NCBI GenBank assembly: GCA_020465985.1
Contig: JAANYP010000413.1
Span: 276,300 to 340,299 of the forward strand
DNA length: 64,000 nucleotides
Direction of reading: 5' to 3'
Source: Centrapalus pauciflorus
Taxonomy: Eukaryota; Streptophyta; Magnoliopsida; Asterales; Asteraceae
Every line of letters starts with the position of its first letter. Position 1 is the first letter of the stretch. A program made the position numbers and the translations under genes. Below, piece by piece: positions 33,261-44,717 of this stretch. The notes under the pieces are model-generated. The model saw nothing but the letters and a program-made list of their open reading frames with translations. It searched no databases and was not told the DNA's origin.

Positions 33261-36200
33261 ATGGCAAGTAATATTCCTACCGTTGGTCCTTTGACCGGTG
33301 CTCAAGCTGCGAACACCGTTGCTAACCATGCTGAAAAACCGGAAAAATTTTCCGGATTGAATTTTAAACGTTGGCAACAAAAGATGTTCTTTTACTTGAC
33401 CACTTTGAACCTTGCGAGGTTCTTGACTGAATCTGCTCCTCAATTGAAAGAAGGGGAGACCGATGCTCAAGTTGTGAGTGCGGTAGATGCATGGAAGCAT
33501 TCAGATTTCCTTTGTCGTAATTATGTCTTGAATGGCTTGGTTGATGAACTCTATAACGTGTATTGTAAAACAACTAATTCTAAAGAACTTTGGGAATCTT
33601 TGGATAAAAAATATAAAAACCGAGGATGCGGGTACTAAAAAGTTTGTTGTTGCCCGATTCTTAGATTTTAAAATGATAGATTCCAAAACCGTTATGAGTC
33701 AAGTTCAAGAACTCCAAGTTTTATTGCATGACATACACGCCGAAGGAATGATCCTTAGCGAATCCTTTCAAGTTGCGGCTATGATTGAGAAATTGCCAAG
33801 TGGATGGGTAGATTTCAAGAATTATCTAAAACACAAACGAAAGGAAATGACCATTGAAGATCTTGTTGTTCGTCTTCGTATTGAGGAGGATAACAAGACG
33901 GCTCTCAAGAATACTTATAACCCCGCGTCGGCTAAAGCTAATCTTGTGGAGTATGGTAAATCGTCAAAAGACAAAGGAAAAAAAGTGGTCAAAGGAAAAA
34001 GTGTTCACTTGGGACCAAAAGATGGAGTTGCAAAGAAAAAGCTCCAAAAGCCAAAATTCACCGGAATTTGCTACAATTGTGACCAACCGGGTCATAGAGC
34101 CGCTAATTGCAAGATGCCCAAGAGAGAGGTGCCAAAGCAAGCTAACATGGTGCTAGATGACATTGATGATTTAGTGGCTATGATCTCCGAGTTAAACATG
34201 GTGGGGTCGAATCCGAGGGAATGGTGGATTGACACGGGAGCCACTAGGCATGTGTGTTCCGATCAAAGTATGTTTAACACTTTCAAGGCGGTTGATGGCA
34301 AAAAGATTTTCATGGGAAACTCTGCAACGGCCGAAATCAAGGGTGAAGGTGATGTGATCTTGAAGATGACATCCGGGAAAGACCTCAAGTTGACAAAAGT
34401 TTTGTTTGTACCGGAAATTCCAAAGAATTTGGTTTCCGGGTGGCTTTTGAATAAATTTGGATTTAGACTAGTTTTTGAATCCGATAAGTTTGTTTTGACC
34501 AAAAAAGGTCTTTATGTAGGTAAGGGCTATGCCCTTGATGGTATGTTTAAAATGAATGTAATGGTGACTAAAGCAAATAATAAGAATTTGAATTTCGTTT
34601 ATTTGACCGAGTCTTCAAATGTATGGCATGGACGATTTGGACATGTCAATTTTAATTCATTACGTCGTTTAATCAAGTTAAATTGCATTCCATCTTTTCA
34701 TATTGATTCAAATTATAAATGCCAAACTTGTGTTGAAGCCAAACTTACAAGATCGTCTTTCCAATCGGTTGAAAGAATAACCGAACCACTTGATATGATT
34801 CACACGGATGTGTGTGATTTAAAATCCATTCCTACGAGAGGTGGTAATAAGTACTTCATCACGTTTATTGATGATTGTACAAGATATTGCTATGTTTACT
34901 TGATGAAAAGTAAAGATGAAGCAATCGAGAAGTTTGTTTTATACAAACAAGAGGTTGAGAACCAACTCAACAAAAAGATTAAGGTTGTAAGAAGTGATCG
35001 AGGTGGTGAATATGTGTCACCGTTTGCGGATTTATGTGCTCAACATGGAATCCGACACGAATTCACCGCTCCTTACTCACCTCAACAAAATGGTATTGCG
35101 GAAAGAAAAAACCGAACATTGAAAGAAATGGTGAATGCCATGTTAATAAGTTCGGGAATGAGCCAAGAAATGTGGGGGGAAGCTATCCTCTCGGCTACTT
35201 ATCTTTTGAATAAGATACCCCGCAAGAAAATGGATAAAACACCGTATGAACTTTGGATGGGAAGAGAGCCATCCTATAAGTACTTACGAGTGTGGGGGTG
35301 CCTAGCAAAGGTTGTTGTACCGGCACCTAAGGCTCAAAAGATAGGAACTAAAACGGTTGATTGCATATTTATTGGTTATGCACATCATAGTAGTGCCTAT
35401 CGGTTTCTTGTGTATGAGTCTAAAAATCCAGAAATTCACAAGAATACCATCATGGAATCAAGGAATGCATCCTTCTTTGAGAATATATTTCCTTGTTTAC
35501 AAAAGGATTGTGCTAGTTCGTCTAAATCAATTGACGAGAATGTCCAAGATGAGACATTAGAACAGCCTGAAAGAGAAGAGGTTGAGCCTAAAAGAAGTAA
35601 AAGGAAAAGGGTTGAAAAATCATATGGAGATTATTTTGTCACTTACATGGTTGAAAGTGAACCCAAAACTTACCGAGAAACGGTAACTTCTTCTGAAGGA
35701 CCTCAATGGAAAGAAGCCATCAAGAGTGAAATTGAGTCAATTTTACAAAATCATACTTGGGAACTAGTGGACCTTCCTGAAGGTTGTAAACAACTAGGTT
35801 ACCGATGGCTTTTTAAGAGGAAAATGAAACCTGATGGTTCCATTGATAAATATAAAGCACGGTTGGTAATCAAAGGTTACAAACAAAAGGAGGGTGTTGA
35901 TTACTTTGATACATATTCGCCGGTGACGCGAATAACATCCATTAGATTGGTGCTTGCGATTGCCGCAATAAGAAATCTAGAAGTGCACCAAATGGATGTG
36001 AAGACGGCTTTTCTAAACGGTGATTTAGAAGAGGAAATCTACATGGAGCAACCCGAGGGTTTTAGTGCTCCCGGATGTGGAAAGAAAGTTTGTAGGCTTG
36101 TTAAGTCATTATATGGCTTGAAGCAAGCTCCCAAACAATGGCATCAAAAGTTTGACCACGTCATGCTAGAATGTGGATTCAAAATTAATGAGTGCGACAA

Positions 36201-37011
36201 GTGTGTGTACACGAAAGATACAAAACATGGATATGTCATTCTTTGTTTATACGTAGACGATATGCTTATCGTTGGTAGTAACGAAAGAATGATTAATTCA
36301 ACGAAAGAGATGTTGAAATCCAAATTTGACATGAAAGACATGGGTTTAGCGGAAGTGATTCTTGGTATTAAAATCACACGAACCCTAGATAGTCTTGTGT
36401 TAAGTCAAACTCATTATGTGGATAAAATTCTTGAGAAATTTAGTAATGGTGATTCTAGTATAGCTAGAACTCCAATTGACACTAGTCAACATCTATCGAA
36501 AAATAGAGGTGAAAGTGTTAATCAACTAGAATACTCAAGAATTATAGGCAGTCTAATGTATATAATGTTTTGTACCAGACTGGACATAGCATATGCTGTA
36601 AGCAGGCTAAGTAGGTACACGAGTAATCCGAGTCGGATTCATTGGAAAAGTGTGATACGAGTACTTCGGTATTTGAGATATACTCGAGAGTACGGACTGC
36701 GTTATGAGAGATATCCAGCTGTGATAGAAGGATACAGCGATGCGAATTGGATATCTGATATAAAAGATTCTAGATCTACAAGTGGATATGTATTTACACT
36801 TGGTGGTGTTGCTATTTCTTGGAAGTCTTCCAAGCAGACAGTGATAGCTAGATCTACGATGGAATCTGAATTCATCGCATTAGATAAATGTGGTGAAGAA
36901 GCCGAATGGTTACGTCAATTTATTGAAGACATACCAAAGTGGCCGAAACCCGTTTCAGCCGTTACTATACATTGTGATAGCCAATCAGCGATTGTAGAGT
37001 GCATAGCATAA
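33261..37011 (+). pseudogene. Element F gag-pol polyprotein, single frameshift then open to RNase H
   Basis: The ATG at 33261 starts MASNIPTVGPLTGAQAANTV. The gag domain runs to about residue 230. One extra A in an A-run at 33617-33621 shifts the frame; from there a single frame is open to 37011. It encodes the zinc knuckle CYNCDQPGHRAANC (34069-34110), the protease WWIDTGATRHVCS (DTG at 34231-34239), the integrase finger (VWHGRFGHVNF, CQTCVEAK) and core (MIHTDVCD, VVRSDRGGEY, QNGIAERKNRT). The RT (ELVDLPEGCKQLGYRWLF, QMDVKTAFLNGDLEEEIYM, CLYVDDMLIVG) and RNase H (YSDANWISDIKDSRSTSGYV, STMESEFIAL) follow. All catalytic motifs look intact, so this is the least damaged polyprotein in the window. 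Confidence 0.93.
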
Positions 37012-37168
37012 TGTATAATGGTAAGTCAAGACATATTAGACGTCGGCATAATTCGATACGACAACTACTCTCAACAGGTGTTATATTGACTATGTGAAGT
37101 CAAAAGATAACATTGCGGATCCGCTTACGAAAGGCCTAAATAGAGAGTTAGTTTTGAAGTCGTCAAAA
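37012..37168 (+). pseudogene. Element F RNase H C-terminal remnant
   Basis: This continues RNase H in other frames (SRHIRRRHNSIRQLLSTGV, then DYVKSKDNIADPLTKGL). At least two small indels separate these segments from the main frame. The CACTA element G is inserted directly after this point at 37169; the last codons resume after 40904. Confidence 0.8.
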
Positions 37169-37199
37169 CACTACAACAAAATGAATCTAAACCAACATG

Positions 37200-37620
37200 G
37201 GAAAAGTGTTGGGTTAGGCCTTAAAAGTGTTGCTATAGGCCTAAGGCGACACTTTATGTAGTGCCACCTTAGCCAACGTCGCCTTAGGTCTAAAGCGACA
37301 ATTTCACTAGATAATGCAACACTTTTCAAAAGTGTTGCCATTATTTTATAAATGCAACATTTTTTAAATGCGACACTTTTTATATTTTAAAGCAACACTT
37401 TTTAATGTGCTGTCATTATTTTATAAATGCAACACTTTTTACTCTGAAGCAACACTTTTAATTTATTGTTACCAAGTTATAGCAACACTTTACTTATCAA
37501 ATGCAACACTTATCAAATGTTGTTATTATGTAAATGCAACACTATTATCAATCTATTGCAACACTTTATTATTGTTTTAAATTACATAATTGCAATATTT
37601 TCTAGACAAAAGAAACAAAT
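37200..37620. repeat. Left subterminal repeat array of CACTA element G
   Basis: More than ten copies of GCAACACTT(TT) or its complement, interspersed with TGTTGC and two copies of GCCTTAGG-type motifs, make up most of this stretch. Confidence 0.85.
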
Positions 37621-39489
37621 TCATTATTTTTTAAACTTAAAGCAAATACAAATATTTATTTAATTGCTTCGTGATAGTTTTTCTACGAACAATTCAATTT
37701 AACAAAAATAATATCATTTCATAACATCGATCAAAAAGTATTTCAAGTATATAAACGTCTACAACCAAAATAAGGATAATCAAATGTATAAGCGATACAA
37801 CAAAAAAGTAAATTACAATCTTGGGAATGCATATTCAATTTCTCTTCTTGTAATTTCTTTCATACGAAACCAACGTTTATCATGCACAACTCTTCTTCTG
37901 TCGATCACTTTGCATATGTCGAAAGAAAGTAACTAACCTGCAACATAGGAAAACATGTCGTTAGTGTGTTTTCTGAGGCAATTGAAAATATATGATACTA
38001 TCATTGTTATAAATGGGGATGTGAAACCGAAGAATATATATATACACTACTCTCACTGCAACTATATGTATACGCACATACCTGTTTTAATGTAGCAGTG
38101 TAGCACTCATGAGATAACACTAGTTTGGCAATCAATTTGACCAGTTTTTAAAATTATCAAATCAAACTTTTCGAAAATTTGACCGATATACTTGGGTTGG
38201 GGTCAGTTTGACCAGGTTTATGAAAGTTGATATTCAAGTCATTTTACTCCAAACCACATAAAGATTACAAATCCGTACACTAGATGCAATTTTTTGCATA
38301 TAAAATGGTATGTTTTTATCAAGTCCCAAGTTAGATTGTGTACCCTCTGACCACAACCATCTTCCCAATTGGATATTCATTTCCAATACCAAAACCAAAA
38401 ATTAAATAAACTAAAGAAACAACATCTTGATTAATAAGATTAGATGGTATTGGTAGGTCAAAAGTAGTAAGCAATGTATAATCTCAATCACAATGCAAGT
38501 CAAATTGGAAATCATGAGAGAATTATTTAAAAACATTAGGCCAAAAGTTTACATCAAGATTTTGCATGGTAGGTCCAACATGAAGTCTAGTACAGCAAAT
38601 CCACCATTACAATAACTTGTCTTAAATGTCCCTTAAAATTTCAAAACCTTTTTCTTACACGTTAAGTTCCCATACTTCACATTTTAGTTCGGGCAATGAC
38701 ATGAAATATGACATACTTTGAGCCAAAGTTCATTCCACAAATCGTACTTTTACAATGTACATTTAACAAATCATAGTTAGACAAGATAATGGGAGCATGA
38801 TTCGCTAAGTTGTGTAACACACAAGTTAATTTTCATTTATCGCTTTCATGCCACACCTATCCCGTTTTCTATTTTGGAGATCCCTATAGTATGGTTTTTT
38901 GTACCTATGATCCTTTATATGTTTGTTCTGATAGTACGATCACCAAAATGAATACCGACTCAAAGTACATTACATTTTCACGTCATTTGCGATTTTCGTT
39001 CCACTTATGTGAGATTTTGGGACTTCTGGGGACATTTGATATCTTTGGTTGCTAAAAAACAACATACTCCAAAGTAAAATTTACATAACTGGACCTGAAA
39101 AGTAAAGTTTATAGGAACTTAACGTGGAAAATAAGTTTATTCTTTATGGGACATTTGAGATGGTTGTGCTAAAACAATTATAGTCATATCTTTTGGCCCG
39201 TGAATGACCACACCTTCGATGATCATCATTGCACCTTTTAGCTAGCATTCAGTTAACTTAAATAGCGTCTACAACCATACTAAATATTTCGTTGTTGGTA
39301 CTTATCACAATTTCTTTTATTCTAACACTTGCACATCCGTATCAACCCCACCCCATTAAAAAAAATCTAGATCACTGTTTTCTTTTTCTTTTTTTGTTTC
39401 TCTCAATTATTATGATCAAAATTATTTATTGCTCTTTAAAGATAATCATTTAAAAGAATGAATAATCTAACCTCTATTTCTTCCTGCAG
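37621..39489. other. CACTA element G interior, left part, no recognisable gene
   Basis: This is an AT-rich interior. On the minus strand at about 37800-37935 there is a TTGCAG-like acceptor followed by an open stretch ending in YAFPRL-stop, possibly an exon fragment. I cannot assign it to a gene. The rest shows no ORF of interest in any frame. Confidence 0.5.
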
Positions 39490-39544
39490 GCATATGTCGG
39501 AAGGTTTCTGAAGGCTTAGCCGATGCTTGGGTCAATTATATAAG
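39490..39544 (+). pseudogene. Possible captured host exon in CACTA element G (55 nt)
   Basis: A stretch bounded by TTCCTGCAG and AAG/GTGAGC, both close to plant splice consensus, is open in one frame (ICRKVSEGLADAWVNYIR). An upstream pyrimidine-rich run (39360-39410) fits an intron. CACTA elements often carry host gene fragments. I cannot identify the source gene. Confidence 0.35.
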
Positions 39545-40604
39545 GTGAGCTAATCATTGACAATTATATGTATTTATCAGATCCAAACAGAGGAGTGCCA
39601 AGTACTGAACACAAACACAAACACTGCTGTTGTTGCTGTCATGTAACAACATACACAAGCAGGCACACACACACACACACACACACAAATACATACATAC
39701 ATATATATTTCACGCTGAGAAATTTAAGTTAATAACAAGTTGAACTAGCGAAATAATGCTCATGAACTCAACTGACCTGTGATGGACTGAAGAGAACAGT
39801 GTGAACTGTGAAGGAGACGGAGCATGCCGCCGCTGAGCAGCAGAGAAGGAGACGGAGCAGCGCCGGGGGTGAACTGTGAAGATGAGCGCCGACAAACGAG
39901 CCAAGGAGACGGAGCAGCACCGACCGGTGAGAGGCGTGAGGCGTGACTGACTGTCGGCGACTCGGCGGCGTGAGAAAATCAGAAAAGGGCCGGGAGAAGA
40001 TAGAAAGCCAAAAGCGGGAGGCGAGACTGACTGACTAAGGAAAGGAAATAACCCTAGTTCATAACTTCATATATTTTAAATTTCTCCAATTTCCAGACAC
40101 AAAATTTAATTAGAAAATAGGAAATAAAAAATATTATAAAAAATAAAATTAATTATTAATTTTCGGTTCGGTTTGGGTTTTTTGGTTCGGTTTTGAGACG
40201 CAATCCTAGCCAAACCATTTGAAACGGTAATTTTTTCTGTTTTCTGGTTTCTGGTTTTACAGTTTTTTAGGGTTTGGTTTTCTCGATTTTTCGGTTTCCG
40301 GTTCGGTTTCTGCTCACCCCTACCAAACACGCCCTTAGGGCGGCTAATGTTAAAAAAATAAAAATTGTACTCAACAATCAATCCCGGTTTATATAAAATA
40401 ACCAGGCTATATTACTTTTATAAAAAGGTGTGTTGCTTTCTGTTGTAAATGGGACCCGGTTTTTTATAAACACCGGGCTTTATATGTTTGAAAAACACAG
40501 GATTAAGTTGTAGCCAGGTTTTAAAGTTTTTTTTTTCCTTAACCTGGTTATAATAAAGGGGCTTGAATAGAGCTTTTGTAGTAGTGAAACATGTCATATT
40601 TTTT
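39545..40604. other. CACTA element G interior, right part with CA microsatellite, GC-rich block and CCGG-TTTATA repeats
   Basis: This part contains a CA repeat (39664-39687) and a GC-rich block with GGAGACGGAGCAGC repeated three times (39805-39920). A TTCGGTTCGGTTT-type simple-sequence stretch (40160-40310) follows, then several CCGGTTTATA/ACCGGGCTTTATA units (40383-40560) ending at a CACTA-like terminus CTTTTGTAGTAGTG (40573-40586). No gene is called. Confidence 0.6.
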
Positions 40605-40890
40605 TCATTATAAATGCAACACTTAAAAAAATGTTATATGTTTATAAAAATATGTTGCATTTTTTTCATTATAAATGCAACACTCTAAAAATGTGTTGCA
40701 TTTTTTATTGAAATATGCAACACTTTAGGAAATTGTTGTATTTTTTTAGTAAAAATGGCAACACTTTAAAAAAAGTGTTGGAATAAATCATTATATGCAA
40801 CACTTATTGTCAATGTGTTGCTTTAGAGAGAACTTAAATAAAAAAGCAACAGTTTTTAAATGTGTTGCATCAAAGTGTTGCATTAGCTTC
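40605..40890. repeat. Right subterminal repeat array of CACTA element G
   Basis: About ten copies of TGCAACACTT or AAGTGTTGCA-type motifs mirror the left array and reach to the right terminus. Confidence 0.85.
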
Positions 40891-40907
40891 GATTTGTAGT
40901 AGTGAAA

Positions 40908-41546
40908 GGAATGGGACTAAAGCCCATGAATGAATAAATTCATACGAAGGAAAACCTTACCTTGTTGACTGGAGATCCCAAGATCTTGATTCAAAAGAAC
41001 AACCTATTTGTATGAATAAACTGTGGTCACTGTGGGGGGTTGTGAAAAACTCCTAGTCCATTCCTATATGATTTCTAGAAGAAAATCATTTTAGTGACAA
41101 TGAGGTTAAGCATTTTATAATGATTCGGTCGAAATCATTTATGCTTTTAATGATTCGGGAGAAATCACCTATGTGAGAGAGAAGTGGGGTCGCTTCGAGT
41201 GGAATTGTAGGGGCACAATTCTTAGTAGCTCTCGCAGAACCAGGCTAGTGTTCCATGACCATAACGGACATGACTATGAGGAGTTAACCTTGTTAGGGAG
41301 ATTATTGTGTGAAGTGTATTGTCGTCTTCACAAATGGCAGCTTAGTTCAAAGACATCGAGTCTACTGACGGCTAGAAGACTAAGTGCATTTCATAAGGGA
41401 AGGTTCAAAGGTTTACACCTACCTATCCTATGCAAGATTTCAACCATTGAAAATTCATTGGAATTTTATGTGTCTTCGATCAATCTCATACATGTCGGGG
41501 ATGATTGGAATGTGTTTTCGATCGATCTCTCATTCATGTGGGGGAT
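40908..41546 (+). other. Element F 3' untranslated region with polypurine tract
   Basis: It resumes F after the CACTA insertion with the last codons (GMGLKPMN-stop style), followed by an untranslated region. It ends in the polypurine tract GTGGGGGAT (41538-41546) directly before the 3' LTR. An open frame over 41173-41613 runs into the LTR and is not considered a gene. Confidence 0.8.
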
Positions 41547-42779
41547 TGTTGGAAAAAAGTGTAAATTTTTCAAAGGAAAAAGTGGTTTTTCCATGGTTTT
41601 GGACCAAATATAATTATATATAATTGTGATATATATAATGAATATTTTGTGGGTTTGTATTCTCCTTGAAGAGAGGATTCCAACGATATAAAAAACGTCC
41701 AAAACGGAGCTAAGATGAATGAGATATCGATGCTCAAAGATTGGTGTTTGGAATGAAAGAAACATCTTCTAAGTGGGTGAAGAGAGTCCCACATAGGAAG
41801 GAAGATGAAACCAAAGTGGGTTTATAAGGAGGAGTGTTCAAAGCCATGGCAAGATTGTTTGTGGTTTTACTCTAATGCCTACCCGCGCGCAGGTGGGGTG
41901 CAAATCTTGGACCTCGAAGGCTAAAATCCACTGAACTCGTGTACGCCAGCACCTGCGGACACGAATGCAGCTCCGAAATTCAGGGCTCGTGCGAGACAAG
42001 TTTTTTACTCCAGGTGAGAGTTGGACAGGCATCATGAAACCTGTTCTGGACAGAGTTTGCTCAAGCTGTCCGTGAGCAGTCCTTGGACAGGTTTGAAGAT
42101 CAGCGCTCAAGCTGTCCGTGAGCAGGCTTTGTCAAAGCTGTCCAGTAGTGAACAGCCCGAGGCCAAGCTGTCCGGCGAGCAGGTTTCGTACCAGAACTGA
42201 TAATTAAATCAGCGGCTGAGTGATTTAATGAGCTGTTACTATTTGGTTTCAACACATAATTACTCATGATTAATTGACAATAAACCTTGTAATAATGGAA
42301 TATTACAAAATGGTTTTTGTAATTAAAAAGATGATTAATTTTGTTGTTTCAACTCAAATTTCCTATAAAATAATAGGAGATTCAACACACCAAATTGCTT
42401 GAAACATTTCTGGAAACACTTGAGATATTTGAAAGGTTTTACACTTTAACGGCGAGACGTTGCTGCTTCCAAGAACGAAGATCACTTTGAATTCACGTGT
42501 TTTTTCAGGCAAGTTGGTTACCTCTGGCAGTACACGCTGCATTGGCTGTAGTACCCTAGGGAACAGACTTTGAATCTGTTTTAAGGGAATCGTGTCAAAC
42601 ACGAGACTCAACCTTTATTTTCCGTATTGTAATTTACTTTTCGTATTTTTATTTCTTTTATTTGTAATTTTAATTTCCGTAATTTATTTATTTCCGTGTA
42701 TTGTAATTTTATTTCTGAATTGTAATTCGTAATACATTTCTTATATTTTATAATTGGTATCGGGCACACTATTCCTACA
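41547..42779 (+). repeat. Element F 3' LTR (1233 bp)
   Basis: It starts TGTTGGAAAAAAGTG and ends CTATTCCTACA. It includes the PBS-like TTGGTATCGGGCAC at about 42753-42766, so that motif is truly part of the repeat. Relative to the 5' LTR it has an insertion of about 20 bp in the CAAGCTGTCC cluster (about 42140-42175) and lacks one TTTTATTTC unit. Confidence 0.94.
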
Positions 42780-42784
42780 AAACA

Positions 42785-44292
42785 TTGTTAAGCTGACCTC
42801 CCTTACTGATACCCAATCCTCTTCTCTTCAAACATGTCTTTCACAGCTTGCAGAGGTGAAGGACAACTTAGCATTCTTAGTGAATAGCCTTGTTGGCCCC
42901 AGGCCTGCTGCCAAAACTGCTGGCAAGCCTGATGACTTTGTGTCTTCAGGCAGATCAGGTGTTGAAGGTGCTGGTACATCTCCTTCAAAGGGGGAGAAGT
43001 CATCTGCCTCGAAGACTAAGTCTAAGGGGGAGAAAGCTTCTTCTCCTAAGGAGAAATCAGTGCCTGCAATACTCACTGGTCAACCAGCAGGAGCATCTGC
43101 AACAGGTATAATGGAGGGTTCCTCCCACGCTGCTCAGCCTACTCAGGCTGAATCTCCAATCCCTGCTCAGTCTAAGGGGGAGGAATTTATTCCTGAGGGC
43201 AGGCCAAGCAGCAGAAGGAGACATCTAATTCTAGAAGAAGAGGAGGAGGAGGAGGAGTAAAGTCCTGAAGCTGCTGTCACTACAGCAGCTAAAGGAAAAG
43301 AAAAAGCAGCAGTTGATCCCCAACAACAGAAAGCAGCAGAGATTAAATTTCACAAAGCCAGGGCCAAAGAAATGGGTCTTCCTATGCACAAATATTTTGA
43401 GTTTAGAGAAGAACAGCTTCAAGCCCTGGAAGCTTTAAGGAAAGAAGAAGAATCTGCCAAAGCTGCTAAGTCTTTTGCACTTCAAGAGGCAAGGAAAGTT
43501 AAAATGTCCTCTCTGGTTGTGCAAAAGAAAATAATGGAAGCTGCTAAGGGATCAGCAGGAGAGAAGGAAGCAGAAAAAGAAAAAGGTGCTCTGGTCTCAG
43601 TGACCAAAACTCCAGTGCCTTCTGCAAGAGCTCAGTTCCACTTTGACAACCTGAAAAGAAGAAAATTTCAGGATGTTGCTGATAGAAGGCTTGCCAAGGA
43701 AGCAATTGCCAAAGCTGTGCCCATATCAAGAAAAGGCAGTCAGCGGAAGTTGAAAATAACCTGAATGGGTGCAACAGGCCCAGAACTAGAAACATATGAC
43801 TACACTGATGTTGCACAGATGGGGTACAGAGAATGGATTGAGCTGGCAGTTTCCCTGAGCGAGTCTAAGTCAGAAACTGCTAAGACTATCAGGGCATATG
43901 TCAAGAAGCTGATGGAGAGAGTGAAGAATCTTGGCCTCATCTCCAATGAAGTTAGTGAAGGTGTCTATGTGAGACAACCAAAAATAAAGGCCAGGAGGAC
44001 AAGGAAGGACACTGAGATGGAACAACTCCTCATCTTGATAGAACAAGGTGACTATGCTATTGAGATGAAAGGAGTTGATCACAGCCTGCCTAGTGGAATA
44101 GAGTTTGAAGATGGCAAGATCATTGAAGAGCCTGAGCTGGGAGCATTTTTCGTAGATCCCTTAACTCAGAAGAAATGCTTTCAGAGAGCATCAGATCTAT
44201 ACAAGGTGGATATGAGACAGCTTGTAGCCTTCAGACTTGCAGTTTCATTCAGGCAGTCAAGCAGGTGGAGAGCAGCAGTCTGGGATCATTAG
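42785..44292 (+). pseudogene. Element C ORF3, C-terminal part
   Basis: It continues the frame of 29090-31610 exactly across element F. It begins VKLTSLTDTQSSSLQTCLSQ and has a heptad pattern. A Lys/Ser/Glu-rich part follows with three SKGE(K/E) units, each encoded by an AAGGGGGAG tract (about 42990, 43024, 43172). Stops occur at 43258 (TAA) and 43762 (TGA), in the same frame. The charged, helical region 43372-43764 is probably coiled coil. The last part (43765-44292) is a compact basic/acidic region ending TAG at 44290. Confidence 0.8.
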
Positions 44293-44717
44293 AAGTGAGA
44301 TTGAATAACTTGAGGATACAAGGGAACAACTTGAGAAGATGTTTGAAGGTCCCCCTCCATTGTAGTGAAGTCCATCTACCATCTGGGTAGGTGAAGAATG
44401 GAGGCTGTCCATCAGTTGGACAGGCTTACCATTACCTGCTCCCAACAAAAACAGTCCAAAATCTAATGTACATTAGTTGTACTTTATTTACATAAGTTGT
44501 AATTTTTCTTTTACATCAGTCGTAATATACATCAGTACATAAGTTGTACTTTTGTAAAAACAGGTGTTGTTTTGTGTAATCAAGAATAAGTGTATATATA
44601 AACTGATCTTTTACTTTACTTTGATGTTGTAATTTTATTTCAGCAAATGTACTGTGAAAATATATAGTGATTGTTGATAAGGCCAGCTTAGACTGGTCAT
44701 TGCAAATAGGGGCAGAT
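44293..44717 (+). other. Element C 3' untranslated region and polypurine tract
   Basis: Non-coding sequence with repeated CATAAGTTGTA/CATCAGT motifs (44470-44550). It ends with the tract AAATAGGGGCAGAT (44704-44717) directly before the 3' LTR. Confidence 0.8.

Larger units (their letters stand above)
37169..40904. mobile_element. Element G: non-autonomous CACTA transposon nested in element F
   Basis: The ends are CACTACAACAAAA (37169) and ATTTGTAGTAGTG (40904), imperfect inverted repeats of about 13 bp. A 3-bp duplication AAA lies on both sides (37166-37168, 40905-40907). Subterminal regions are packed with GCAACACTT units in both orientations (37200-37620 and 40610-40890), as expected for transposase-binding repeats. 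The 3.7 kb interior shows no transposase. It includes a possible captured exon (39490-39544), a CA microsatellite (39664-39687), a GC-rich stretch and an internal second CACTA-like end (40586). Confidence 0.92.
31611..42779 (+). mobile_element. Element F: complete copia retrotransposon (not Sirevirus-like) nested in element C ORF3
   Basis: A plus-strand element with LTRs at 31611-32832 and 41547-42779, flanked by AAACA (31606-31610 and 42780-42784). Its gag-pol is one long frame with a DTG protease and no ORF3, unlike A-E, so it belongs to a different copia lineage, perhaps Tork-like (not certain). The LTRs differ by about 3% plus a few indels. The CACTA element G is inserted near the end of its RNase H. 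Confidence 0.95.

Noticed and set aside
37169..40904. CACTA transposase gene inside element G
   Set aside because: No open frame of adequate length or transposase motif is present, so the element is treated as non-autonomous.
41173..41613. 146-codon open frame in element F 3' region
   Set aside because: It lies in the untranslated region, runs across the PPT into the LTR, and has no recognisable domain.
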